A stretch of DNA of 64,000 nt, taken from the NCBI RefSeq assembly GCF_014898055.3, contig NW_023601433.1:21813641-21877640 (forward strand), written 5' to 3'. The notes under the pieces were generated by a model. That model was given only the letters and a program-made list of their open reading frames with translations. It was not told the origin of the DNA and did no database searches. Position numbers and translations under genes: made by a program. The stretch is from Talpa occidentalis. Taxonomy: Eukaryota > Chordata > Mammalia > Eulipotyphla > Talpidae. Position 1 is the stretch's first letter; each line of letters starts with the position of its first letter. Below are positions 36,980-47,990 of the stretch, piece by piece.

Positions 36980-37470
36980 CTCCACTCACCCTTCCTTCCT
37001 TCCTGAAGCATCTGGCAGACTCCTTTTTTTTTTTTTAAATTTTTTTTTTTTTTTTATAGAGGCATGTTTTATTTATTTATTTATTTATTTGTTTGTTTGT
37101 TTGTTTTCGTTTTATACATGCACTGGGTACAGTCAGAAGCGCGGGAGGGTGAGAGAATTCACCAGAGCCAGAGCGGGGAGCAGAGCAGGCAGAAGGACCG
37201 AAGTACACTGCTGAGGGGAGCAGCGGGCGGCAGGAGAGGTGGCAGACTCCTTTTCATGCTTCAAGACCCAGCCCAAATGCCCCTTCTCTGTGGCATTTTC
37301 TGAGATCTCCCACCCCAGAGAACCTTGTCTTTGTTTATAGTCATCTCACGGTGCCCTCGTCACTTGGCTTGTCTTTTCAGCTGGGTGTGCACAACTCAAG
37401 GGCGGAGACATTGCTGCATCATTCTTGCAGGGCTGCCGTTGTCTCTGTGCTGACTCGTCCTAGCCACTGT
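36980..37470 (+). repeat. L2 relic split by a SINE
   Basis: CTTCAAGACCCAGCCCAAAT, CCCCTTCTCTGTGGCATTTT and GAGATCTCCCACCCCAGAGA form the typical L2 3' region. The element is interrupted by the SINE at 37028-37239. Old and non-coding. Confidence 0.6.
37028..37239 (-). mobile_element. 5'-truncated SINE (body only), younger subfamily
   Basis: The reversed tail (long T run, then TTTATTTATTTA and GTTTGTTTG units) and body (CACTGGGTACAGTCAGAAGC, GAATTCACCAGAGCCAGAGC) are present. The tRNA head is absent: the copy ends at GGCAGGAGAGG. A perfect 15-bp duplication TGGCAGACTCCTTTT flanks it (37013-37027 and 37240-37254), so the head was lost during insertion rather than by later deletion. The CACTGGGTACAGTCAGAAGC version places it in the younger subfamily. 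Confidence 0.92.
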
Positions 37471-39276
37471 GGGGAAAACAGGGTAGTGAATTTCTCCAAA
37501 ATGAAGAACTCCCTTATAGTGAGTTTGCCTGAGGTAGAACAGCTGACCTAGGAAGTTAAAAACACCGCAGAATGTAAAAAATTCCAAGATATCCCTTAAA
37601 AGGGAGTCTTTGAACCCTAAGGTTATGAGAGGGTGGCTGCTGGGATTTAAGCAGGTCTGAGAAAGGGGGGTTCCAACCTGTCCCTCACACACACTGCCTT
37701 CACAGGGCAGACCCCTTCTCCTTCCCTGTTGTCACTTCTGAACAGGACAGTGTCTGCAGTTGAAGCTTCTAGAGGCCTTGCTGATACTCAGGGTGTTGTG
37801 GAGAGTAGGGGAGAAGAGGGTACATGCAGGGTAGGTGCATGCAGGGTAGGTGCCAGGGGTGCGGACAATTCCTGTCTTGTCCACTCCTATGATATCTCAG
37901 CCCCAGTGCTGCGAAGGCATCTCCCTATTCTGAGAAATTTTAAAAACAGCTCAAGTGAGAAGGTGAGGGGCCTCGCCAGTCATGATGTGGCAATAGTAAA
38001 ACTGATTTATTCTTAGCCTCGGCCACTAGGATTCCGTTCTCTAAGATGGGCTTGATTGTCACTATTCCTCTTTGTGTCGGAATACCCCCAACTTCTGAAC
38101 AAGCCGTTAGCACATTGTTCTCTGTCTGAAGGAAGCAGACGATGACACCGAGCTTTTTTTATTTCCCCAGATGTTTCCTGGGAACAGCTGGTCCCCTTCT
38201 CTCTCCTCATAGATACTGTAGGGGCCCATGGCAACAGTGTAGTGTGAACTAAATGTGCATACTCACCTGGGCAGGAGCATGTTCATCTGGATAGGGACCC
38301 GCAGGCACCTAGGGAAGAAGGTGAGAATGCCCTCCAATGTTTCCCACTCATTTCTCAGGGTCATATGAAAAGGTGGGAGCCCTAAGTAGAGGCTACAGAG
38401 GGGCGGGCAGGCTCAGCAGCTCCCAGCGACCCTTCTAAAGGAGTTTGGGGGTTACATCTATGAGAAGCAGGTAACTCGGCATGCAGTCATTTATGCCTGT
38501 TAAGGTCAGTTCGTCCTGTGTGGTAGTCAGTGGCTTAGGAATTTCTTCCATTGTCATTACTTACTTTTCATAACAGTTCCAGCGGGTGGGGTGTTACTCC
38601 AATTTCATGCAGACTAGAGGGTCAGGAGTTGGAAAGCTGTGCTCACAGTTGGGGCTCGGGCTTGGAGCCCTGGCTCTGCATGTAATGTTGTTCCGGCTGT
38701 CCCTCTGCTCGTGTCCACAAATCCCGGCCATGGTCCCTGAGCCCCACCTGGCGCATGGACGTTGGCGTGGGCCCAGGTAGCCCACACCAACCCTCAGCTC
38801 CCTGCACTCCAGCTGGTTATTTGACTGGACTTATTTCCTTGTCAGTGCGGAGGTAGATTCCTGAGAGCACCATTTAGAAAATGTCTGCCAACAAACGGAA
38901 GGAGGCCTTGTAGCCACCGTCCAACACAGGGGAGAACATCTCTCAGGTGTGGAAATTAGTGGCACAATGTTAGAATCTTTAAGAGACAAAGTGAAGCTGT
39001 GTTCCTCAGAGCAATGAGCGTTACTTGGGTTGTTTTTTCATATGACGCCATGGCCTTCCTAAGGCAGGGAGGGGGGAGCCAGGTGGTGGTGCAGCAGAGA
39101 GGGCCACACCCTTCTCAGTCCCACGTGCACCTTACAGGGCGGGGCGGGGGTGCCCAGGGATGGAGGCTGCCCGAGGGGCTTGGCTGGAATGTGGTGGGGA
39201 TCCTCATCCGGCCCCGCTGGTCAGCATGGGGTCATGACAGGTGGCTCGCCCCCTAGCACAAAGGAAAGTACACCAG

Positions 39277-39420
39277 ACCCTTGACCAACACAGGGGTGAG
39301 CTGTGAGTGTCCATTCATGTGTGGATTTTTTTCTACTTGCGGGTTGAGCATTCATGGGTTCATCCAACCACTGATGTCCACTGGGTGAGGCCCTGGATTT
39401 GGGACCTGTGTAAATGGAGA
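39277..39420 (+). mobile_element. Tigger-like fragment
   Basis: CCCTTGACCAACACAGGGGT, GAGTGTCCATTCATGTGTGG and GGGTTGAGCATTCATGGGTT resemble the ends of TcMar-Tigger elements. The right boundary is unclear and sequence to about 39.6 kb may also belong. It is diverged and non-coding. Confidence 0.5.
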
Positions 39421-40589
39421 CCCTTGGTAAGTCCATATTTGACAACTGGCTGCTGCTGGGAAGCAGGGCTTGGCCCCTGGAGTTCTTTGAGGGTCAGGCA
39501 GCTGTCATCAATATCAGTAGTATCTCATTGTTATGGAATCAGAGTTTTCAGCACTCTCGACGCCGCACGATTCCTCCCTCAGCTGCAAAGACCGTGTCTA
39601 AGAGAAGTCTGTCTTCTGGAAATAAATTTCCCCATAAATGGTTTCCTAACCATATTTAACAAGTGAGTTTGTTTCCGCAGCCCCTCTTAGGGCAGCGTCC
39701 TCCTCCTCTTCTGATGTCAGTTACATGCATGTTCTCATCTCCTGTCATCTTTGGCCTTGAAGCTAGTTCCTGCCTTCTCATGTAAAATTTTATATCTTTG
39801 GGGCATTTTCCATTCACTGTTTCTGTTTAGCCAAGTCCATTTTCACTAGATGTTCATGTAATTTTTGTTTTCTAAAGCTTTTAAGTTTCTAACACTTTCC
39901 AAGAATTTTAAAGAGATGATAGAAGTAGGAGATGACTTATGAATGACATTTTTAAAAAGCCAGTATATTCAGACATGGTATCTATTATTGTGCCTGTTTC
40001 TCTGACTTAAGCCCATTGAATCCTCATTTGTCTGGACTTCTGGCTGGCTGGGCCTGGGGCCGGGGCATATGTCTCCACAGAGAACCCCGCTCTGTTTTTT
40101 TTACTGCCTCTGCCTCCTCTGGGGGCACCAACCCTGGCACTCCTAAATGATACAGAAATAACTGATTTCTATAATGACTCTGTGGCCCAGTGTTTCTAAA
40201 ATTACAGGTTGTGACCCATTAAACCAATATAGTGCTTCATATCCATCTTAAAAAAAAAATAGACTGTATCCGTTCACCCATAGTAAGGGTGAAGCAGGCA
40301 TTGCAGCAGTGTGTGTATGTTAGCACCATGGCTTCCGGGTCATGATATAAAATGCCTGTTAGAGGCAGACATGGTTGAAATTCCCTGCTGTGCTGTATTC
40401 TAACATTTGCTATGCTTTTATGAAAGAAAAACTATTTATAATCTGTCTCCAGTAAAATGATTTTGAGCCTTGGGAAAATTGTCACAGGCAAGACAGGACT
40501 CAGGGGAGCGCTGCTGGGAAGCCCCTGTGTGGAGGGGAGCACATGTGGGTGCCTCTCAGTGGGCCCACACAGGCTCTGGAGGTGGAGAG

Positions 40590-40860
40590 CAATTCTGCGC
40601 AGTCACGGAGGCCTCCCCTACGCTTCTTCTTGTTCAGCTCTCAGCCCAAATATTCCTTCTTCAAGGAAACGTTCCCTGATCCCCCACCTCCATCTCAGAC
40701 AATCAGTCTCCTCTACTGGAAGCTTCCATAGAACTACATTTCTCCCTATCAGAGCATTCAGTTTTAATATATTGACTCGTGTGGTCATTTTATTATTGTC
40801 TGACTCTTAAAACATGACTTCAGGGATGGGCGTAGGCTCTGTTTTGCTCACCTTACTGGC
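40590..40860 (+). repeat. L2 relic
   Basis: CTCAGCCCAAATATTCCTTC, AAACGTTCCCTGATCCCCCA and TTTTGCTCACCTTACTGGCA follow the L2 3' region in order. Confidence 0.6.
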
Positions 40861-41939
40861 AGGTACTCGCATGGAGCCGCTCATGGAGCCAGCGCCTCGT
40901 CTACACTAAGTGCTTGGGACCAAATCTGGGACACCAAGTCCCAGATACCCCCAAGTCTGGGACGCCCCCAGGACAGGCGTGGACGCCTCCAGAGCTCAGC
41001 AGAGGCCTTCGGCTTTCCCCACACACAGGTCCACACTGACCAAGGGCCATTTACCCCTCTTCTTACTGTCCTGTCCTGTGCAAAGGAAGAAGGGTAAAGC
41101 AAAACTACCCACAACCATCTCTTGGGTGATGGTGTCTTTTCTGGCTTTGGTTGGGACCCCATAGTTCCAAGTTCTTGGAGCAGGGAAGAGTATTCAGGCA
41201 TTCAAGTGAGTTGGAACCAGCTCACCTGGATTTTACAGTGGGTGCTGATAGAGATCAGCCGAGGCTCCCAGCCTGTCCGAGCTGGTGGGGAGATGAGCCA
41301 GCACGGTGAGAAGGGAATTGAGTGCTCTTGAGCACAGGGGTTGGGCTTTTCTTCTCTGACCCTGAGAGAATGACACTGAAGGCAGAAAAGTGGGGAAAAA
41401 GGTAAGTCTCAGTTAAGTATTTCCAGGATTGCTTTAGCATGCAAAACATGTTCCCAAAGAAATGTTTCAGAAACATTTTATTTCAGGTGGAAGAAAATGT
41501 GTACACTTCGGCTGGCCCCCACAGCCACTTTTATGGGGGCACAGTATCATCGCCACAGCCAGGGAGCTCGTGGGTTCTCGAACTGCTTTCCCATTTGAGA
41601 GGCCAGACCTCTGTGACCCTGAGCATCATTTCCACGGCAACCAGCTGTGATGAGATGGGGGTTTTGACCGACAGGACAATTGCAACCAGAAGCAGATGAG
41701 CTTTTAGATAGAAAATTTACTCTACAGCCTTGCACAAATCCCATGTAACTGAAGCTCAGTTTCCTCATCTCTGAACTCGAGAAAGGAACACACATTTAGA
41801 TGGTGTGCAAGGGAGATCTGTGCAGAGAGGTTGTAGGTGCACATGCTAGGGCCACAACCATGCTGTTGATACAAGCCAGCCACCCAGCACGGGTCATGCT
41901 GCTGAAGAACATCTTTGTGCCAGTAGCCATAGTCAGTTC

Positions 41940-42330
41940 TGCCTTCTCCTCTCTGACCACTCTCCCTCCACACTCTTTTTCCTACTGGGTTTTGAACAGA
42001 GAAGCTCGCTCCTACCCCAGGGTCTTTGCATTGCAGTTCCCAGTGCTCTTCCTGGAGAGCGCCTGGCACACCCCCTCCCTTTATCCAAGTGTCTGGTCAG
42101 TCACCCTATTAAAAAGGCCCTCTCAGACCACCCCATATAAAAGTCTCCAGTGAGGTCCACCCCCTAATGCCTGTGTTTGTTTATTCACAACACTTAGGAC
42201 CATTTGGGGTTTTATAAGCTTCATCAGGGCAGGCTTAGTGTTACTTTTCCCTCCCTCCCCGCCTTTCTTTTGAGTTTGCTGTATGTGTGGAACCAGCACA
42301 TAGTAGGTCTTTTACTCCTTTTCTCACCTA
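41940..42330 (+). repeat. L2 relic just upstream of exon 3
   Basis: CCCAGGGTCTTTGCATTGCA, TCTCAGACCACCCCATATAA, AAGCTTCATCAGGGCAGGCT and AACCAGCACATAGTAGGTCT are the L2 3' landmarks in order. It ends about 215 bp before the exon 3 acceptor. A MIR-like scrap (GAACATCTTGCCCAAGGCCA) follows at about 42340-42420. Confidence 0.65.
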
Positions 42331-42546
42331 TTTAATTCTAGGAAACTTATTTCAAAGAATGAACATCTTGCCCAAGGCCATATATTTAGCAAGTGGTAAG
42401 CAATGATTTAAACAAACCTAGGTGGACACCAAGTATCTGCATGGATCCATCTTTCCTTCCACCTTTTTCCCTCTGTTTTAACACTGATGCCAAGCACCGT
42501 GGTCTTCTTTTCCTTTGTCCCACACTCTCTGTGTTGCTCCTTTCAG

Positions 42547-42700
42547 GGAAAGTCCGATGGCGGGACTTCAATCAAGAAGCTTACATTGGCGGGACAATGG
42601 TCCGCTCTGGACAGGACCCCTACGCCCGCAACAAGTTCAACCAAGTTGAAAGTGACAAGCTGCGGATGGACCGAGCCATTCCTGACACCAGACACGACCA
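42547..42700 (+). CDS. GALNT2: GALNT2 exon 3 (stem to start of catalytic domain)
   Basis: This 154-bp coding exon encodes [20 protein letters not shown], then [20 protein letters not shown] and [10 protein letters not shown]. This is the highly conserved segment just before the GT-A catalytic domain of GALNT2. The acceptor is a strong pyrimidine tract ending CTCCTTTCAG at 42546 and the donor is a consensus GTAAGT at 42701. It starts with two bases that complete the split Gly codon from exon 2 and contains 50 whole codons. It ends with CA, so the next codon (expected Gln before the first conserved Cys) is completed in exon 4 outside the window. Compared with the human protein as I remember it, there is Arg instead of Pro after KVRW and Ile instead of Val after EAY. 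The frame is open throughout and there is no sign of damage. The UDP-binding and metal-binding (DxH) motifs lie in later exons. Confidence 0.97.
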
Positions 42701-43982
42701 GTAAGTACTCAGCTGAGTGTCTGCCTGGCCTCTCTCCTGCTTTATTTCAACCCAGTAGATATCCTTTACTGTGACACTAAAAATTCTCTATCACTCTGGA
42801 AAGTGAATGTGTGTTGTATCTTTATGGGGTCATGAAACTGGGAGAACTTCTGAGACTTGTGGCCATGGAACTTCCCCCATAGGACGTCAAGCACCATGTG
42901 GGATTTGGTTCTCTCTCTGTAGTGCCCCATGGCAGTATCCAGAGGGTGGGGGGCTTCAGAGCATGGGAGTGGGCTGACCTCATGCCCACTGATGACTTGT
43001 TATTTTTAAAGCCTATTCACAAAACACAGATTTCCATTGTTTATAGCCAGTTGGGAGGAAGGAAACCTAGATTCTAGCTTTTTGAATAGCTTAAGTTGGA
43101 AATGTTGTGATGATCAGAAAGGGGAAAAAGCAACCCAGCAGGGAAGGTGTTAAGTCGAGCAGAGACATGGAGACAGGAGGGACAGGTGACATCTTACCTC
43201 CATGTGCTAAGGGGAAAGGCCTGGGAGCTGAGGGTGCAGGGCACCCCGGGTTATTAGGCCCAATGCTGGAGACCTCCAGACATGATTGTATCGTATGTTT
43301 TGTCACCGTTTGAGAAAGTGACACACACCCACACCATCACTCTACACCTTTAAACCTTGTTGGTAAGAATAATTGATTGGGACTCTGTTCATGTTGAACT
43401 TCTTAGAGGGTTAGTGTTATGTCAGATTTTTTTTTTAAATCAACCACATTTGGATGGCAGCTGTTTCCCTGAGTGCTTTGCCGGCCTTCCTGCTCACAAG
43501 TTACTTTCAGAGTTATTCCAGCCAGTGTGGAACAGTGTGGGTCACATGGCCACAACTCAGACACTGAGATTCCAGTCCAAATGGTCTGGTCTCATTCCAG
43601 CGGGGGGTGGAGAGGGGGGGTGATGGGTGCACCTGAGCTGGTTGTCCAGCCTCTGGAGCTTGAAAAGGCTCCCCCAAATCTGCATTCACTTGGGGGAGGG
43701 TTGGGAAAGGTCTCAAGGAGAGGGGAGCCCTGAGCTGGAGAGGCCTTGGCAGGCAGCCCTGGGCTCCCAGAGGACCAGCCAGCGTCTGACTTCTCCTCAT
43801 GCGTGTTGCTGGGAGAGAGGCGGCCAAGCTGGTTACACGTGAACGCATGTTAAGGTTTTGCTTTGTTTTATACATTACTGCCATATTTCAAAAGAGAATT
43901 TTTCTCTCCTCTCCTGTTCTCAGGGAACTTTACTGACACTGTCAGTACCAGTGAAATGCCAGGTATTCCACTCCCTTTTCTT

Positions 43983-44246
43983 TTTTTAAAGATTTATTTA
44001 TTTATTTATACAAGCACTGGGTACAGTCAGAAGCGTGGGAGGGTGAGAGAATTCACCAGAGCCAGAGCGGGGAGCAGAACAGGCAGACTGATGAAATACA
44101 CTGCTGAGGGGAGCAGCGGGCATGGCAGGAGAGGTCTGTGCGCCATGTGGGACCCTCACTGGCGGCCGGGAATCGAACCAGCACCGTAGAGGCTGCGGGC
44201 AGCTTCGCAGCCCAGCGTTCAACCGCTGCGCCACCGGGGAGGCCCA
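43983..44246 (-). mobile_element. Full-length SINE, younger subfamily
   Basis: This is a well-preserved reversed copy. The left has TTTTTTTAAAGATTTATTTA, the body ACTGGGTACAGTCAGAAGCG, and the head has reversed boxes GGGAATCGAACCAGCACC and CAACCGCTGCGCCACC, ending GGGGAGGCCC. A perfect 16-bp duplication TCCACTCCCTTTTCTT flanks it (43967-43982 and 44247-44262). The head resembles a tRNA by promoter boxes only; it is not a functional tRNA gene. Confidence 0.95.
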
Positions 44247-44502
44247 TCCACTCCCTTTTCTTAGCCACTTTTTTTAGGTTCTGGTCACTTCTATTTACTC
44301 ATAGCAGCCACTATGAGTGTAGATTTATGGTTCTTTGGGACCAGGGAAGTAACTGTGTGTGTGTGATTTTTAATATGTGGAATATGATTGATATATAAAC
44401 ATATATACCATATGTAATATTAAGAATCTCATTTTTCTAAATCCAGACCAAATTGTCTTTGTTTCATATTTCCCATAACCCATTAATTTTTTTTAAGGCA
44501 GT

Positions 44503-44933
44503 TGTAAAGGTAGGACTGGACACGGTGCAGGTTTTCTGATCCAGCAGACCGGGTAAAGGAGTCAGAGTTCCTCAGTGGTTTTGCAGGTTTTTATTGGGGT
44601 TCAGCGGGTACGTGGCAGGCAGGGGTGCTGGGGGGCCGGGAGGCTGGCAGTCCTCCCAGCCCCCAGCAAGTCTTCAATCTATCTGGGCTCTCCGGCTTCC
44701 TCTCGGCTTCTCTTTCGGCTACTGCTGCTGCTTCAACTTCGACTTCTGCTGCTACTGCTGGCGTCCCCATGACGCCGCCCTTAAAAGCCCAGTCTTAGCC
44801 CAGGTGAATCCCATCTACCTATGCCCACACCCTACTCCAGGTGCCCGCCATCAGGCATGCATTCAGGACAAGGATCCATCGTCTATCCTGATGGCGGAAG
44901 GGCAGAAAAGCCTGACATTTTCTTTACCCTACA
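44503..44933 (-). mobile_element. Solo LTR, family A copy 2
   Basis: This complete solo LTR, in - orientation, has 5'-TGTAGGGTAAAG...TACA-3' ends. It is flanked by GCAGT (44498-44502) and GCAGC (44934-44938), a 5-bp target duplication with one change. In LTR orientation it contains a TTTTAAGGGCGG TATA-like site, a GCAGTAGCAGCAGAAG trinucleotide tract, a CAATAAAAACC polyadenylation signal, and a U5 end. The segment 44561-44834 is identical, base for base, to the complement of 46923-47196 in copy 3, while both ends differ. There is no internal provirus. Confidence 0.92.
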
Positions 44934-45224
44934 GCAGCTTTTGGCAGTCTTTACTCTGTGCTGCTGGTTAAAGTCAGCGTGGTTATCTGTTAATACCATA
45001 TCTGAAATAGGGTTTGTTAACCTGGGGTCCGAGGACCCCCAGGGAGCCATGCCTGGTTTCTGGGACTTTGTGAAAGTCTGAAGCTTGTGCATGATCACAG
45101 GTTTGCACCTGCCTCCACATCTGGTGAGAGGGTCCCAGGTGGGTACAGCCCCACCACCTTCTGTCCTCAGGCTCACTAGAGCCCTTTGCACACAGCCTCT
45201 GCTTAATGTTCCTTGGGGACCTAC

Positions 45225-45335
45225 TTACACAATCCTCACAACTCACTGTGGTAGACATCAGATTGTCCTCATTGCAGAGGGAGCTGAAGCTCCCAGAATG
45301 TTAATGCCTGTGATCAGGAGCAGCTGACTTCAGGC
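45225..45335 (-). repeat. MIR relic
   Basis: ACAATCCTCACAACTCACTG, GATTGTCCTCATTGCAGAGG and the GCAGCTGACTTCAGGCCTGA region resemble a reversed MIR. Confidence 0.5.
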
Positions 45336-46129
45336 CTGAAAGGTTCAATATGGCTTTTAAGAGGGATTTCACCCACACACAGGAGAGTGGTTAAAGTTCT
45401 AGCAGAATCTAGCTCAAAAATCTTACACGATGATTTGAGTCAACTGCTTAGAATTATATCTCCATGAGGTGGTATAAGTTTCATTTCACTGTTTGCTTTA
45501 AAAGCTACTTTTCCTGCTATGGCTTTTCCTCTACATAATTTTCCTTAGTGCTGAAAGAAAAATGGTATTCTCTCTGATGGCTTATCTGTGTATGGGCTGG
45601 TTTCTGCCTTCGTCGTAACTCCCTTAAATGTACCCCAAACTATGTATCTTTATCTTTTTCATTTTTGAAATATGAGCTTGTCCAAACAGATGTTTGAATA
45701 TTCATCCCATGTTGGGATGCATTTTAGGTGGGTTTAATTTTAGTTCCAACCACTGTGTCGTGTTCAATTTGCATGTGCTAAGGAGCAGCTGTGATGCCTT
45801 TCACTTTTGTTGGATTTGGGCTAAATTAAAGTCTCCCAAAAGTCAATTGGATGCTTGGAACTGAACCAATGTACTGTCCTCAAAATATAAGCTCTAGAAT
45901 AACCATTCTTGTTAAATGTCAGGTTATGAAGTCAGGTTACCTCTTTGAACTCTCCCTCCCTATATCTAATAGAGAACTATTAAAGCATTTGACCTTCCTA
46001 TATAAATATCATATATTTTTTTGCCTCTCCCTTTCTGTAGACCTATGGAAATGCTTCCCAATAGAATTCAGTCCTGTGATTAATCTGAAAGCAGTACAGG
46101 TGGAAGTTAATTAAGAATAAGGTTTTAGA

Positions 46130-46240
46130 GTCATATGGACCTTGGTTGAAATCCCAGACTCTGCAATTCTTAATCCCATGGCCTTTATCACTTAAAAGAT
46201 ATTATTTCATCTGGTTACTATAAGAATTAAACAAAATGCC
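46130..46240 (+). repeat. MIR relic
   Basis: TTAGAGTCATATGGACCTTG, GTTGAAATCCCAGACTCTGC and CTATAAGAATTAAACAAAAT match the MIR 5' half and core in order. Confidence 0.65.
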
Positions 46241-46254
46241 CACGATACTGGTTT

Positions 46255-46590
46255 TTTCCTCCCCTGAGACTTTGTTCAAATGCCATCTCAGTGAGGCCTC
46301 CCTTTCCTAGGGGTATCACACCTCCCCTCGGGGACACCTTTCTTAAGGGGACAACTTCTGCTCCCCACCCCAGCATTTCCATTTACCACTCCTTATCAGA
46401 ATACTGAGTTGTTTTTCCTTATCAGACACCTTATCAGTTGTCTTTACTTACCAGAATAGTGAGTTGTTACATCCAGTGTTGTTATTTGGACAATTCATGG
46501 CACTAAGCTCAATAAATATTTCCTGTGTGAGTGAATTGCCTAGCATCATGCCTGGCCATGTAGTGTGTGCTCAGTAGATGCATTAATAAG
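46255..46590 (+). repeat. L2 relic
   Basis: GAGACTTTGTTCAAATGCCA, TCTCAGTGAGGCCTCCCTTT, CACTAAGCTCAATAAATATT and a GCTCAGTAGATGC end are L2 3' landmarks. Old and non-coding. Confidence 0.6.
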
Positions 46591-46817
46591 AGTCATACCA
46601 AAACAAAGGAGAATGAAAGGGAGATTTTAAGCAGTAAAGACCCAATGAGCCCCAAGATGAACCCCAAGGAATTATACTGTGTGTGTGTTCTTCCAGAAAT
46701 GGAGAACAGTGAAGTTGCAGTCTTCCTCTCATTTTCTATCCCCTGGGGAAAAGGAATCAAGGGCTTGGAGCTCTGCAAAAAGCCAAACAAACAGAAGACC
46801 CGACATGTTTGGGCTAT

Positions 46818-47261
46818 TGTAGGGTAAGGTAAAAGGTATCAGGCTTTTCTGCCCTCCCACCATCAGGATAGATGATGGATCCTTGCGGTCCTGAATGCAT
46901 GCCTGATGGTGGGCACCTGGAATAGGGTGTGGGCATAGGTAGATGGGATTCACCTGGGCTAAGACTGGGCTTTTAAGGGCGGCGTCATGGGGACGCCAGC
47001 AGTAGCAGCAGAAGTCGAAGTTGAAGCAGCAGCAGTAGCCGAAAGAGAAGCCGAGAGGAAGCCGGAGAGCCCAGATAGATTGAAGACTTGCTGGGGGCTG
47101 GGAGGACTGCCAGCCTCCCGGCCCCCCAGCACCCCTGCCTGCCACGTACCCGCTGAACCCCAATAAAAACCTGCAAAACCACTGAGGAACTCTGACTCCT
47201 CCTTTACCCGGTCTGCATGGGATCAGAAAACCTGCACTGTGTCCTGTTCCTGCCCCCTACA
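46818..47261 (+). mobile_element. Solo LTR, family A copy 3, sense to GALNT2
   Basis: This 444-bp complete solo LTR starts TGTAGGGTAAGG and ends GCCCCCTACA, with a perfect 5-bp duplication GCTAT (46813-46817 and 47262-47266). It has a TATA-like TTTTAAGGGCGG at about 46971, a trinucleotide-rich tract CAGCAGTAGCAGCAGAAG, and AATAAA at 47162-47167 followed by U5. It is the only copy in the same orientation as GALNT2, so its promoter or polyadenylation signal could in principle act on that transcript. The core 46923-47196 is identical to the complement of 44561-44834. No gag, pol or env sequence is adjacent. Confidence 0.94.
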
Positions 47262-47307
47262 GCTATGTTTTATTTACCTATTTAAGGTAATATAAAAAAA
47301 TTTGTGC

Positions 47308-47308
<1 letters not shown>

Positions 47309-47364
<56 letters not shown>
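47309..47364. repeat. (TA)n(CA)n microsatellite
   Basis: About 34 bp of alternating TA is followed by about 20 bp of alternating CA, a compound dinucleotide repeat likely to be length-polymorphic. It lies 48 bp after the solo LTR. Confidence 0.97.
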
Positions 47365-47604
47365 TGAAAGCAAGAGGCTGAGAAAAGCCTACTGTGAGTG
47401 AAAGATTAGAAAGCCTGTTCATCTCATTTAATGTTATTTGAAATTTCAAATATATTATCAAGACTAAAAAGCAAGTTAAACCATAGGAATCTTAAAGGTA
47501 CATTTTCAGACTACTTGTTTCTTACCTCTCTCCCCATTTGGGAGGCTGTTGTTATTGTCCTGGCCAAAAATAATGGGAAGCAGACCTGGAGGTGGGGAGC
47601 AGGG

Positions 47605-47990
47605 TCAGCTCTGATACACTGCAGGCCCCTGAACAATCACGGGTGTGAGCTGTGCGCATCCACTTATACACGCTTGGTTTATTTTATAAACGGACAGATA
47701 AATTTTCAGTCTGGATAAATACAATATTGTGAATGTATTTTCTTTTGTGACTTTCTTAATCACAATTTCTTTTCTCTAACTTTATTGTAAGAACACAGTA
47801 TGTAATACATAGAACATATATGTTAAGTGAAAATGTGTTAACTGACTGTTGATGTTACTGGTGAGGTTTCTGGTCAATAGCAGGCTTTTGGGAGGTAGGT
47901 TTGGAGGAGTCAAAAGTTATACATGGATTTCTGACTGTGTAGGGACTGGTGCCCCTTGATTCCTGTGTTGGCTCAAGGGTCAACTGTAGT
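47605..47990 (+). mobile_element. Tigger-type DNA transposon, non-autonomous
   Basis: The left end has GGCCCCTGAACAATCACGGG and GTGCGCATCCACTTATACAC. The middle has AACTTTATTGTAAGAACACA and AGTATGTAATACATAGAACA. The right end has GGAGTCAAAAGTTATACATG and GGCTCAAGGGTCAACTGTA. The ends are inverted and similar, as in TcMar-Tigger derivatives. No transposase frame is present. Confidence 0.75.

Noticed and set aside
44594..47163. Two long, nearly identical ORFs (44594-44971 on + and 46729-47163 on -)
   Set aside because: They read antisense through the solo LTRs. Their identity comes from the LTR core, and the low-complexity Cys/Leu composition is a by-product of the trinucleotide tract.
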